Part shown: in pieces, positions 43,807-53,194 of the stretch
Numbering within the stretch: position 1 is the first letter of the stretch
Layout: each line of letters starts with the position of its first letter
Assembly: GCA_019359155.1 (NCBI GenBank)
Contig: JAHHHV010000006.1
Span: 1-64,000, forward strand
Length of the DNA: 64,000 bases
Reading direction: 5' to 3'
Source: Pegethrix bostrychoides GSE-TBD4-15B
GTDB taxonomy: Bacteria > Cyanobacteriota > Cyanobacteriia > Elainellales > Elainellaceae
Notes under the pieces: generated by a model
What the model was told of the DNA's origin: nothing
Databases searched by the model: none
Seen by the model: the letters and a program-made list of their open reading frames with translations, nothing else
Translations under genes and position numbers: made by a program

Positions 43807-44727
43807 TCAGCGGCGATAGGCCAGCACAAATCGCTCAATTCCAGCCAGATCGCGGTGAACTTGCAAATCACGATAGTCCCCCTGCTGTTCTAGGATCTGC
43901 ACCACAGCTGGAGCCTGACCTGTCATTAGCTCAATCAGCCACAGCCCGCCCGGAACCAAAAACTCTGGAGCCTGCCAAACAAGCTGACGAATGCAGTCGA
44001 GGCCGTCCAAACCGCCATCTAGCGCCAGATGCGGCTCGTGCTCAGCAACTTCGGGCTGGAGCTGAGCCAGCATGTCGTGAGGAATATAGGGCGGGTTGGA
44101 GAGCATGGCGCTAAGCTGTCCGCGCAGCTGAGCCAGTGGCGCGAACCAAGAGCCGCAGTAGAACTCAACTGAGAGCTGGAGCCGCTGGGCGTTCCGTTCA
44201 GCAACTTGCAGCGCCGCCGCGCTAGAATCCACGGCATGAATTGTTGCTTCTGCAAAAGCATCGGCCAAGCCCAGAGCAATCGCGCCGCTGCCTGTCCCCA
44301 GATCGACCCAGTGGCCAGAGCGCAAAGTGACGGGTGCGGTTTTGGCCAGATCGATCAGCAGCTCGGTTTCGGGGCGCGGAATCAGCACGGCGGGCGAGAC
44401 GGCGAGCGAAAACTGTCGCCAAGGCGCTTCTCCAGCCAAATACTGCACGGGCACTCTGGCCTGAATTCGCTGCTGCCAGCGCTGTTCAAGTTCGGCCAGC
44501 GACCAGTTGAGCCGCAGATCCACCTGCTTGAAAGTCTCCAGTCTGAGGCTGAGTCGATCCAGTCCGGCAGCTTGCAAGAGCCAGTCTAGCTCAGCTTTCG
44601 GCAGTGCCGCTTGGGCGGCCTGGATCTGAGCCTGCTGTCGCCAGTGCCACAGGTCGTGGCCAGAGACGTGATGGGATGGCGCTGAAGGCATGATGGCTTG
44701 CGAAAACTCTTGTTGCCATCTTGCCAT
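43807..44727 (-). CDS. prmC: Peptide chain release factor N5-glutamine methyltransferase PrmC
   Basis: A 306-aa SAM-dependent enzyme that methylates the Gln of the GGQ motif in RF1 and RF2. IPRPETE is at about 116-122, motif I DLGTGSG at 142-148, and the catalytic NPPY at 211-214. The N-terminal helical domain (DLWHWRQQAQIQAAQAALPK) binds release factors. GAGG precedes ATG 44727 at good spacing, so I keep it, although a second ATG at 44691 is possible. It is followed by tsaC. Confidence 0.92.
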   Translation of the reverse strand: MARWQQEFSQAIMPSAPSHHVSGHDLWHWRQQAQIQAAQAALPKAELDWLLQAAGLDRLSLRLETFKQVDLRLNWSLAELEQRWQQRIQARVPVQYLAGEAPWRQFSLAVSPAVLIPRPETELLIDLAKTAPVTLRSGHWVDLGTGSGAIALGLADAFAEATIHAVDSSAAALQVAERNAQRLQLSVEFYCGSWFAPLAQLRGQLSAMLSNPPYIPHDMLAQLQPEVAEHEPHLALDGGLDGLDCIRQLVWQAPEFLVPGGLWLIELMTGQAPAVVQILEQQGDYRDLQVHRDLAGIERFVLAYRR

Positions 44728-44884
44728 GCCCGCCTCGATTCAACCAAGTTAGATTGAGCAAATCTAAGTAGAGATGAATTTGCGTTGAATTTGCGTTGAT
44801 CCAGATGCGCTGATGCCGACGACTGCCGATCCGCTGCGTTAAAGTAGCTGTACATAAACATACAGTTGAGAAGTTAGGAAAACC

Positions 44885-45355
44885 ATGCAGCCGGGATCTC
44901 AACCTGAACTACTGTCTCACAGGCGGTTTTTGCGGCTAGTTCTGAAGCGAATTGTTCAAGTATGCCGTCGGGCTGCGACATTGACCGCCGAATCTATGCT
45001 GATCCTGCTTTGCTCTGGAGGTCTGCTGCTTCGCGGTCTAAATCTGTCGTTCGCTTCTGGGCAACTTGTCATTAACGGCGTGCCGCTCTCGATTATTGCG
45101 GCATTTCTGCGAGACAAAATCGCCCGCAGAGCCTATTTCCGCCAAAATCGTCGGGCACTGCACGATCGACTCTGGGCAATGGGCATTGAAGAACAGATTA
45201 AGGATTTTTATCGACATCAGATCTCGGATGAAATAGAACTAGATCGATATATTCATCAGCTGCTTTATGACCGCACAGGATACGTTGGCAGAGACTATCA
45301 GGTTAACACTGAGGGTACTCTACTGCTGAAGGCTAAAGCTGAGAGAATTGGCTGA
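44885..45355 (+). CDS. Protein of unknown function with one hydrophobic segment
   Basis: A 156-aa protein. AGGA precedes ATG 44885 at good spacing. A basic N-terminus (RRFLRLVLKRIVQVCRRA) leads into a hydrophobic stretch (ESMLILLCSGGLLLRGLNLS) at about 36-55, probably a membrane anchor. The rest is helical and charged (AAFLRDKIARRAYFRQNRRA, IEEQIKDFYRHQISDEIELD). No family is recognised. It converges on pcrA, 61 bases away. Confidence 0.6.
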   Translation: MQPGSQPELLSHRRFLRLVLKRIVQVCRRAATLTAESMLILLCSGGLLLRGLNLSFASGQLVINGVPLSIIAAFLRDKIARRAYFRQNRRALHDRLWAMGIEEQIKDFYRHQISDEIELDRYIHQLLYDRTGYVGRDYQVNTEGTLLLKAKAERIG

Positions 45356-45416
45356 GAGATAGTTAAACCAAAAGCAAATTTGATTTGAGATTCTCGACTG
45401 CAATTTATCTTTTGGC

Positions 45417-47756
45417 TCAATCCGTTCGCTGTAAGGGCGTGACTTTCGGATCGATGATTTTGCGTCCGATGCTGGGGAACTTGATGGAAAGGCAGATTTT
45501 GTTGCCTGCCCCGAAAATATGCGTCACTTCACCATCCCCAAACGCCTTGTGAACCACCCGGTCGCCCACTGTCCAGTCGTCTGCATGGCTATTGGGAGCG
45601 TTGAGCACCTCTCGCTTCAGCTCCCGAATGGGTTGAGTCAGACGCTTGGGAATCGCGGCAGCCGTGTTGCTCAGCAGCAGTTCACTCGGCAGCTCAGCCA
45701 AAAATAGCGACGGGCTGGCGGGTTCGCGGCTACCATAGAGGCGACGCTCGCGGGCATAGCTAATAAACAGCCGCTCTTTGGCGCGGGTGATGCCAACATA
45801 GCAGAGTCGCCGCTCTTCTTCGAGCGCCTTGGGATCTTCCAGTGAACGGTAGTTGGGGAATAGCCCTTGCTCTAGCCCCACCAAAAACACGACCGGAAAC
45901 TCTAGCCCCTTCGAGGAATGCAGTGTCATCATTGAAACTTTAGCCTGCTGCTCTGGCAGATTGTCTAGATCTGAGGCCAGTGACGCATTTGCCAAAAACA
46001 GCATCAGGCTAGACTCTTCGTTGTTTTCTTCAAACAGCGTCACGGCATTGTACAGCTCCTGTACGTTTTGCAACCGATCTAGCGCTTCATCGTTGCCCTG
46101 TTGCTTCAAGTCCTCGACATAGCCCGAATCTTCGAGAATACCCTGCACGATTTCTGAGGCGGAAAGCTCGCTGGCACGATCCTGCCACTGTTGCAGCATT
46201 TGGGCAAAGGCAATAACGGGCTTAGCCGAGCGTCCGGCCACAGTCTGCACCAGCGTCTCGTCGCTAAGCGTCTGCCAGAGCGAGGTGCCCAACTGGCTAG
46301 CGGCAGCTTCGAGACGGTCAATCGTCGCCTTGCCGATGCCGCGCCGGGGCGTATTGATAATTCGCTTCAGGCTAATCGTATCGTCTGGGTTGGCGATTAC
46401 CCGTAGATAGGCCAGCACATCTTTAATTTCGCGGCGGTCATAGAAGCGCAGACCGCCAACCACCGTGTAGGGCACGCCATACTGCACCAGCACTTCTTCA
46501 AAGGCGCGGGACTGGGCGTTGGTGCGGTAGAGAATGGCAAAGCTGCCCCAGTCTAGCTCCGGATGGGTCAACTCCATCTGGCGGAGCTGACCGACGACGA
46601 AGCTAGCCTCAGAGGTTTCGTCCTCAGCGCGATAGCAGTAGATTGATTCACCTGCCCCGCGTGTCGGGCGCAGCACCTTGTCGATCCGCTCAGTGTTGTT
46701 GTCGATCAGCTCGTTGGCTGCCTGCAAAATATTTTCGGTGGAGCGGTAGTTTTCTTCTAGCTTGACCATGCTGCGCGTGTCGTCATCCGGCAGGCTGTCA
46801 CCAAAATCCTGCTGGAAGTTCATCAAAATTGTGAAGTCAGCCGCCCGAAATGAATAGATCGACTGATCCGCGTCGCCTACTACAAATACCGAGCGATGGT
46901 TCCAATCATTAAACTGACTGGTGCTAACACCGTTCGTCACAATTAATCGAATTAAATCATACTGTGTTCGATTTGTGTCTTGGTATTCGTCTACCAGCAC
47001 ATGCCGAAATCTTCTGTGCCAATAGTCCAACACCTGTTCATTTTGGCGAAACAGCTGCACCGGAATTAAAATCAAATCATCAAAATCTAGGGCGTTATTG
47101 TTGGCCAATGCCTCTAGATATCTGGCGTAGATATCGCCAATTACCCGACCGCGATAGTTGTCCTGCTCCCGCTCAAATTCCGCTGGAGATAGCCCCTGAT
47201 TTTTGGCATTACTAATCGCGTAGCGCACCGAACGCGGCTCAAATTTTTTGTCATCCAGGTTGGCGTTCACCACCAGCTGCTTGATCAAGCCCTGCGCGTC
47301 TGACTCATCCAAAATCGAAAAGTTGCGGTTCCAGCGACGGCCATTTTGCCCCTGGTATTTCTCAATGTCAAACCGCAGAATCCGGGCGCAGAGGGCGTGA
47401 AACGTGCCAATCCAGAGATTTTTGGTGATTTTTTTGTAGATCTGTGATTTGAGCCGAGTCTGCTCCACCGGGTAGAGCGCCTCCAGCGGCTTGCCGTGCT
47501 GTGCCTGCGCCTCCTGTTCGGCAAACAGCCGCTCAATGCGCTCCTTCATTTCACGGGCGGCTTTGTTGGTAAAGGTCACCGCCAGAATATTTTCTGGATC
47601 GACGCGATGGGTTAACACCAGATTGGCAATCCGGTAGGTGAGGGCGCGAGTCTTGCCGGAGCCAGCGCCAGCCACCACTAGCAGCGGCCCGCAAAAATGC
47701 TCGACGGCCTGCCGCTGCGAGGGATTGAGATGGCTGAGAAAGTCAACTTGAGGCAT
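45417..47756 (-). CDS. pcrA: ATP-dependent DNA helicase PcrA/UvrD
   Basis: A 779-aa superfamily 1A 3'-5' helicase. Motif I/Walker A is AGAGSGKTRAL near residue 30. Motif II is VDEYQDTNRTQ, motif III VGDADQSIYSFR, motif IV LEENYRSTENIL, motif V MTLHSSKGLEFPVVFL and motif VI CYVGITRAKERLFIS. The C-terminal DDWTVGDRVVHKAFGDGEVT domain is the Tudor-like fold typical of PcrA that can contact RNA polymerase. It acts in nucleotide-excision and replication-fork repair. The start is ATG 47756. Confidence 0.95.
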   Translation of the reverse strand: MPQVDFLSHLNPSQRQAVEHFCGPLLVVAGAGSGKTRALTYRIANLVLTHRVDPENILAVTFTNKAAREMKERIERLFAEQEAQAQHGKPLEALYPVEQTRLKSQIYKKITKNLWIGTFHALCARILRFDIEKYQGQNGRRWNRNFSILDESDAQGLIKQLVVNANLDDKKFEPRSVRYAISNAKNQGLSPAEFEREQDNYRGRVIGDIYARYLEALANNNALDFDDLILIPVQLFRQNEQVLDYWHRRFRHVLVDEYQDTNRTQYDLIRLIVTNGVSTSQFNDWNHRSVFVVGDADQSIYSFRAADFTILMNFQQDFGDSLPDDDTRSMVKLEENYRSTENILQAANELIDNNTERIDKVLRPTRGAGESIYCYRAEDETSEASFVVGQLRQMELTHPELDWGSFAILYRTNAQSRAFEEVLVQYGVPYTVVGGLRFYDRREIKDVLAYLRVIANPDDTISLKRIINTPRRGIGKATIDRLEAAASQLGTSLWQTLSDETLVQTVAGRSAKPVIAFAQMLQQWQDRASELSASEIVQGILEDSGYVEDLKQQGNDEALDRLQNVQELYNAVTLFEENNEESSLMLFLANASLASDLDNLPEQQAKVSMMTLHSSKGLEFPVVFLVGLEQGLFPNYRSLEDPKALEEERRLCYVGITRAKERLFISYARERRLYGSREPASPSLFLAELPSELLLSNTAAAIPKRLTQPIRELKREVLNAPNSHADDWTVGDRVVHKAFGDGEVTHIFGAGNKICLSIKFPSIGRKIIDPKVTPLQRTD

Positions 47757-47800
47757 GGTTACACCGCTTCGAGGCGTTCGCTAGTCAAGCGTATCGTATT

Positions 47801-47866
47801 TGGCGAAACTCTGAGCAGCGAAACCCTGAGCAGCGAAACCCTGAGCAGCGAAACCCTGGGCAGCGA
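47801..47866 (+). repeat. 15-bp tandem repeat, about four units
   Basis: The unit gagcagcgaaaccct is repeated three times almost exactly, flanked by partial variants (cgaaactct before, gggcagcga after). It is in the spacer just upstream of pcrA. It probably arose by slippage or unequal recombination; copy number could vary among strains. Confidence 0.9.
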
Positions 47867-48014
47867 TTAAATCTGCCTTGTGGGTCATGCTAGGTTAGAA
47901 GTGCTTGACTGCAACCCGTTCTAGCCGATGAGGCCGAGACCATGGTTGCTCAGAGGTTTCTCAGATTCGGGGAACCGATCTGAGCTAATTTATCCAGAGC
48001 GCGACGGTCAGCGC

Positions 48015-48137
48015 ATGGCGGATACCCCCCAGCAGTTTCGCTGGATTTTGACGATTCAGCAAAATATTGTCTGGATGCTAAACGATATCCAGTGGAACTC
48101 AGGAACTGTAGCCCCAAATCTGGAAGCCGAAAGCTAG
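48015..48137 (+). CDS. Possible small protein, 40 aa
   Basis: From ATG 48015 the frame reads MADTPQQFRWILTIQQNIVW and ends in NLEAES, with a plausible amphipathic helix. The same frame opens further upstream at ATG 47928, but that portion has unconvincing composition. There is no clear ribosome-binding site. It converges on the DUF4347 gene. Confidence 0.25.
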   Translation: MADTPQQFRWILTIQQNIVWMLNDIQWNSGTVAPNLEAES

Positions 48138-48150
48138 CTGAACCCTGAGG

Positions 48151-48714
48151 CTAGAGCAATGTCTCATAAGCCGCCATTGTCTCGAGGTTAAACGCGAGAG
48201 CTGTTTGGCAGGGCAGGGTTTGTACCTCCAGCTTCCAGTTGCCGCCCGTCAATAGGCCACCCGTTTTGCTGCGCGATGCGGCTACCCTAGCGCTAGTCAG
48301 CTCGCTCAAATGCCCCACAAATTCTTCGCCGCGTACCCCTTTGGCCACCTCAGAACCATAGATCAGCAGCTCAGCGTCAGACCCCAAAGCATTACTCCAA
48401 ATCGTCAGATCCCAGACATAGCGCTCCAGCGTGTTAAGGCTGAGTGCCGTATTGCCAAGCTGAAAGCTGCTCACGGTGCCGGGAGAAATCAGATGAATGC
48501 AGGAGAGATCGCGCCGCTTGCGCAACACCTGCGTAATTTGCTCAACGCCATCTTGCTGAGCGTTCAACACCAGCATCTCTACTCCCGCTCTGACTCCAGC
48601 GGCAAGCGTTGCATATTGCTGTACGGACATATCGATAAACGCAATTTCACGCCCCGAAACTGGGTTGACAGGCATTGCTGGGAGGGTGATCTCTGTGTTT
48701 GGACGATATCTCAT
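48151..48714 (-). CDS. Free-standing DUF4347 domain protein with altered putative active site
   Basis: A 187-aa protein made almost entirely of one DUF4347 domain (GREIAFIDMSVQQYATLAAG, GVEQITQVLRKRRDLSCIHL, GNTALSLNTLERYV, WKLEVQTL at the end). In cyanobacteria this domain usually starts very large secreted Ca-binding or adhesin-like proteins. The typical forms have an IVSHG motif and a later LLLYGC motif, resembling the His/Cys of caspase-like folds. Here they read LISPG and LLIYGS, so both residues are replaced, as I checked in the DNA. No signal peptide or downstream repeats are present. It may be a fragment kept as a binding module, or a decaying gene. An IS3 remnant starts 43 bases upstream. 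Confidence 0.75.
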   Translation of the reverse strand: MRYRPNTEITLPAMPVNPVSGREIAFIDMSVQQYATLAAGVRAGVEMLVLNAQQDGVEQITQVLRKRRDLSCIHLISPGTVSSFQLGNTALSLNTLERYVWDLTIWSNALGSDAELLIYGSEVAKGVRGEEFVGHLSELTSARVAASRSKTGGLLTGGNWKLEVQTLPCQTALAFNLETMAAYETLL

Positions 48715-48756
48715 ACCCTATACCGAGCGCCAGTTATGCAGTGAGATTATGCAGCA

Positions 48757-49079
48757 TGAGGTGGATCCGAAAAACTGGACAGGTCGCTAAGCTGGTCGCT
48801 AAGCTCCTCATTGCGCAACTGGGAGAGGAGTATCTCATGGCAAACAAACGCAAACAATACAACCCACAATTCAAGGCCAGAGTCACCTACGCACTGCGTG
48901 CAGGCTGCGCCAAAGATGTGAAGTCATGCCTTCAGCAGTTTGTCAGTATGCTTGCCAACTCTAGCGGCTAGAATTAGCCCACTGGTTTGAGCTAAGCTGA
49001 TTCCAATCCAGCAGTCTCCACGCTCAATTTCTTCAAAACAGCAGTGCTTCTGTTTTTTTGGACGAATCCCCCCATTTCA
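48757..49079 (+). mobile_element. Degenerate IS3-family element remnant
   Basis: The left end begins TGAGGTGGATCCGAAAAACT at 48757, typical of IS3-family termini. A matching but degraded right end lies at about 49050-49079 (on the minus strand, TGAAATGGGGGGAT...). Between them only about 320 bases remain, including the start of orfA. The transposase catalytic part is missing, so the element cannot move by itself. The 3-base flanks (gca and tca) do not match, so target duplication is not confirmed. Confidence 0.6.
48837..48971 (+). pseudogene. Truncated and frameshifted IS3 orfA
   Basis: GGAGAGGAG precedes ATG 48837. The product begins MANKRKQYNPQFKARV, the classic opening of IS3-family orfA helix-turn-helix proteins. 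After that point the original frame appears shifted: a better match (CEVMPSAVCQYACQL) continues in another frame. The reading frame stops at 48969-48971. Confidence 0.7.
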
Positions 49080-49162
49080 TCAGCTACCACCTCGTCTGTA
49101 TCGACAGCTTGCGCTTCCTGGTTATGCACCAATTGTCCTTTGACAGCGGCTCGTACAGCAGC

Positions 49163-50149
<987 letters not shown>

Positions 50150-50232
50150 AGCAAATACCTGTTTAGTCCTGTTTAGTAATGTTGATCAGATGAGTGATCA
50201 TGATGATTGATTCAGAGAGCTTGAACCTGCAC

Positions 50233-50826
50233 CTATCGGCTTACTCCAGCCTGTGTCTGATGCTGCAACTGCGCGATCAGCTTTGATATTTGGTCACGAT
50301 CAAAATGGCGCAGCAGGGCTTGGGCAGCGGCTTCTGGCTCTAACGGCAGCGGCACTTGATGAGGACATATCTCGGCTGCAACCCTGGCTGCAACCATTGC
50401 GTCATAGGCTGGAATTTGGCGCGCTGCCTGTTCATCAGTAATGCCCTGAGCGCTAAGTTCTTTGTAGAAGGCAATTTTCTTGCTGATTACCTCAAGGCTT
50501 TGATTGAGCGCTTGCTGATTGGCCATGACCGCATCATAGTGCTGCTCCAACAGGATACGTCTCTGCGGCGCTGTCGAAATTCCCTGGCGGCGAAGTTCGG
50601 CGAACTGCTGCATTTGCCGAATTGGCATTTTGGTATCCCGCAGTCTCGTCAGGAACTGAATCGAGGCTAGATCATCAGCGGCATATTGACGATGACCATT
50701 CGGATCTCGATGGACTGCATCCAGCAGGTTCATCCGCTCGTAGTACCGCAAGGTGTGAGCGCTGACTCCCGTTTGCCGAGCTGCTTCCTGAACCGTGAGC
50801 CTTTGCATCATGTGCATGTGAACCAT
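50233..50826 (-). CDS. MerR family transcriptional regulator
   Basis: A 197-aa regulator. The MerR winged helix-turn-helix is at the N-terminus (LTVQEAARQTGVSAHTLRYY, then NGHRQYAADDLASIQFL), followed by a coiled-coil dimerisation helix and a C-terminal region with a single Cys in AAEICPHQVP. That single Cys suggests a thiol- or aldehyde-sensing NmlR/AdhR type, not a metal sensor. A frame extends to ATG 50853, but its own promoter's -10 ends only 8 bases before it. Start codons at 50826 or below leave a normal leader, so I chose 50826. It should autoregulate and activate the aldo/keto reductase. Confidence 0.85.
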   Translation of the reverse strand: MVHMHMMQRLTVQEAARQTGVSAHTLRYYERMNLLDAVHRDPNGHRQYAADDLASIQFLTRLRDTKMPIRQMQQFAELRRQGISTAPQRRILLEQHYDAVMANQQALNQSLEVISKKIAFYKELSAQGITDEQAARQIPAYDAMVAARVAAEICPHQVPLPLEPEAAAQALLRHFDRDQISKLIAQLQHQTQAGVSR

Positions 50827-50860
50827 GACCGTTTGAACCCTGATGCTTTCCATGAACTCA

Positions 50861-50891
50861 ACTTTAAGGGTTAGAGTGCGCTCTAAGTCAA
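50861..50891 (-). promoter_or_regulatory. MerR-type promoter with 19-bp spacer and palindromic operator
   Basis: On the minus strand, -35 TTGACT (50891-50886) and -10 TAAAGT (50866-50861) are separated by 19 bp. This is the overlong spacer characteristic of MerR-activated promoters. The spacer holds a near-palindrome at 50886-50871, TTAGAGCGCACTCTAA, with 6-bp perfect arms. Transcription should begin near 50854. Confidence 0.85.
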
Positions 50892-50940
50892 GCCCTGATC
50901 GTTAGATTCTGATCAGAGTTTCGTCAGAGTCTCGTCAGGC

Positions 50941-51873
50941 TCAGAGTGCTCCTGGCATTTTCCGTAGACCCAACCGTATCAGGCCATATTCTAAAAAACT
51001 TTGCGGGCGATATCGCAACGTTAGCAGGAGCGAACTCAACGTCAGCTTCATTTGACCGGCCTTGAGGTATTTGATGAGATCAAAGAGCAGATACGGGCTG
51101 TAGACCTTTTGCCAGTGAACCCTGCCCTGTTGATATGCGATCTCATACTCAGGAGAGTCTTGCAGCTTGGGCTTTTGCTTATCGAGCACCTGAAGCGAAG
51201 CTAGCAGATGTTGCGTTGACCGAACGCGATGAGAAACGCTATCGTCGCGGTTGCGATATTCAACCACCGGCTGATTGTGGCAAAATCCCGGATAGGCTGC
51301 GGCTAAGCGCAGATACAGATCATAGTCTTCAGCCACCGTTAGGCTCGGATCAAACCCGCCAATCGCCTCAAACGCCTGTCGCTGAATCATCAGCCGCGCG
51401 GGTGGGTGAATTGAATCCCCCTGTAACAGCTTGGGATAGTACGGCGGTTCATAATGCTGCTCCAATGCCGACAGCTGAGCGTGCTCAATCAGCTCACCCT
51501 TGACATCAATATTGCGGCAAAGCCCAAAGACAAAACCACTCTGAGGCCGTGCGGCAAATGCTGCTAAGCCCAGCTCAAGCGCCTGGGGCAGCAGCCGATC
51601 GTCATGATCCAAAAATACGATGTAGTCTCCCTGACTGGCAGCCGCAGCCGTATTGCGGGAGCGCGATACGCCCTGCTGAGCTTGCCGCAAATAGCGCAGC
51701 TGCGGATAGCGGCTGACAATTTGCGGGGTGGCATCCGTTGAGCCATCGTCTACGACAATAATCTCGTCAGCCACTACCGTTTGAGCCAGCACAGACTCAA
51801 CAGCTTCTGTTAGAAACTGCTCGCCGTTGTGGCAGGGAATGATTACCGATACGCTGTGATTCGGACGATTCAC
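50941..51873 (-). CDS. Family 2 glycosyltransferase
   Basis: A 310-aa GT-A fold glycosyltransferase. VSVIIPCHNGEQFL opens the protein, followed by EIIVVDDGSTDATPQI and a DxD-type LDHDDRLLP. A later FDPSLTVAEDYDLYLRLAAA segment contains the ED catalytic-base region. The C-terminus has only weak hydrophobicity, so it is probably soluble or peripheral. It likely adds a sugar to a surface polysaccharide or glycolipid. No other polysaccharide genes adjoin it. Confidence 0.88.
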   Translation of the reverse strand: MNRPNHSVSVIIPCHNGEQFLTEAVESVLAQTVVADEIIVVDDGSTDATPQIVSRYPQLRYLRQAQQGVSRSRNTAAAASQGDYIVFLDHDDRLLPQALELGLAAFAARPQSGFVFGLCRNIDVKGELIEHAQLSALEQHYEPPYYPKLLQGDSIHPPARLMIQRQAFEAIGGFDPSLTVAEDYDLYLRLAAAYPGFCHNQPVVEYRNRDDSVSHRVRSTQHLLASLQVLDKQKPKLQDSPEYEIAYQQGRVHWQKVYSPYLLFDLIKYLKAGQMKLTLSSLLLTLRYRPQSFLEYGLIRLGLRKMPGAL

Positions 51874-52155
51874 GCCAGCCCCCAGTGCAGTTCACTCTCA
51901 AGTTTACTGCTTTACCGGATCACGAGTTTGCGTCACCACTTTGCATCACAATTTGCATCACAAAAAAGAGCAGCCCCGCCCGCTGACCCGAAGGTGGCAT
52001 GGACGAGGCTGGAGACGCAGTTAGGAGGTATCGTGATCATCTAAAATAAGGGCAAAACGCAAATTTTGGGCTGCGCTTAACAAGTTCTTAAGCAATGATG
52101 CAGATCTGGCTCGTTTTATGGCCAATTCTGTAGGATTGTTTACAAATCTTTTCCC

Positions 52156-53175
52156 TTACTCCACGCGATAGCCCAAGTCATTCAAATGCTGCCGCGACTG
52201 TCGCCACCTGGGCTGCACTTTGACAAACAGCTCAATATAGACCTTGCCCATAATCAGCTTCTGGATCTGCTGCCTTGCACCCGTGCCAATCTCCCGCATC
52301 ATGCTGCCGCCCTTGCCGATCAAAATGCCCTTTTGGGAAGCTCGCTCCACATAGACCGTTGCCAAAATCCGGGTAATCTGGCTGTCTTCTTCCACCCGGT
52401 CAATGGTAACCGCCACCGAATGCGGCACTTCCTCACGGGTTAGCGCCAAAATCTGCTCGCGAACCAGCTCGCCCATGATAAATCGCTCTGGCTGGTCGGT
52501 GACGAGATCGGGTGGGTAGTAGTAGGGGCCTGGATCAAGCCGCTCAACAATCTGAGCTTGCAGTTGCTCTAGGCCGTCCCCCGTCAGCGCCGAGAATTTG
52601 GCGACTGTCCAGCCATGCTCTGCGGCTAGCGCCTGATAGCTGTCGTCGAGTGGCTGTGCGTCAGGGGGCTGCTGATCCGCTTTATTAATGCCGAGCAGCA
52701 CTGGCACTGAACTCTGGCTGAGCAGATTGACCACATAGCGATCGCCACCGCCTGCCAGCACGCCACCATCCACCACAAACAGCAGCAGATCGACCGAATC
52801 GATGGCAATTTGAGCATTTTTGACGAGCACCGACCCTAGCTCGTGATGCGGCTTATGGATACCAGGAGTATCCACAAAAATGATTTGGGCGGTGGGCAGG
52901 GTGAGGATGCCGCGCAGTCGGTTGCGGGTGGTTTGGGCGATTGGCGAGGTGATGGCGATCTTTTGGCCAACGAGCTGGTTCATCAGGGTCGATTTACCCA
53001 CGTTGGGGCGACCGACAATGCCGACAAAGCCTGACTTGAAGTCGGGCGGAGCGCTGGGGATCAACAGATCTGCGCCGAAGTCTAGCTGCGCTGATGTCTC
53101 TGGCGCTTCCATCGCTTTGAACTGATCGGGCGCTTTGAACTGATCGGGCGGCTGATCCGGGGTGGGGTTACTCAT
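52156..53175 (-). CDS. era: GTPase Era
   Basis: A 339-aa ribosome-biogenesis GTPase acting in 16S rRNA maturation. G1 GRPNVGKS is at 55-62, G3 DTPG at 102-105 and G4 NKAD at 164-167. The C-terminal KH RNA-binding domain (YVERASQKGILIGKGGSMMR, then FVKVQPRWRQ) completes it. The first 45 residues are an unusual acidic/Pro-rich leader containing a duplicated DQFKAPDQFKA element, so the functional start may be the ATG at residue 22. It is divergent from dnaN across the putative origin. Confidence 0.93.
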   Translation of the reverse strand: MSNPTPDQPPDQFKAPDQFKAMEAPETSAQLDFGADLLIPSAPPDFKSGFVGIVGRPNVGKSTLMNQLVGQKIAITSPIAQTTRNRLRGILTLPTAQIIFVDTPGIHKPHHELGSVLVKNAQIAIDSVDLLLFVVDGGVLAGGGDRYVVNLLSQSSVPVLLGINKADQQPPDAQPLDDSYQALAAEHGWTVAKFSALTGDGLEQLQAQIVERLDPGPYYYPPDLVTDQPERFIMGELVREQILALTREEVPHSVAVTIDRVEEDSQITRILATVYVERASQKGILIGKGGSMMREIGTGARQQIQKLIMGKVYIELFVKVQPRWRQSRQHLNDLGYRVE

Positions 53176-53194
53176 TCCAGTATTTTAGGCGGAT

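Larger units (their letters stand above)
47757..48150. other. Intergenic region with 15-bp tandem repeat
   Basis: The pcrA promoter side contains the tandem repeat described separately. The rest has only a weak small ORF candidate at 48015-48137. Confidence 0.5.
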
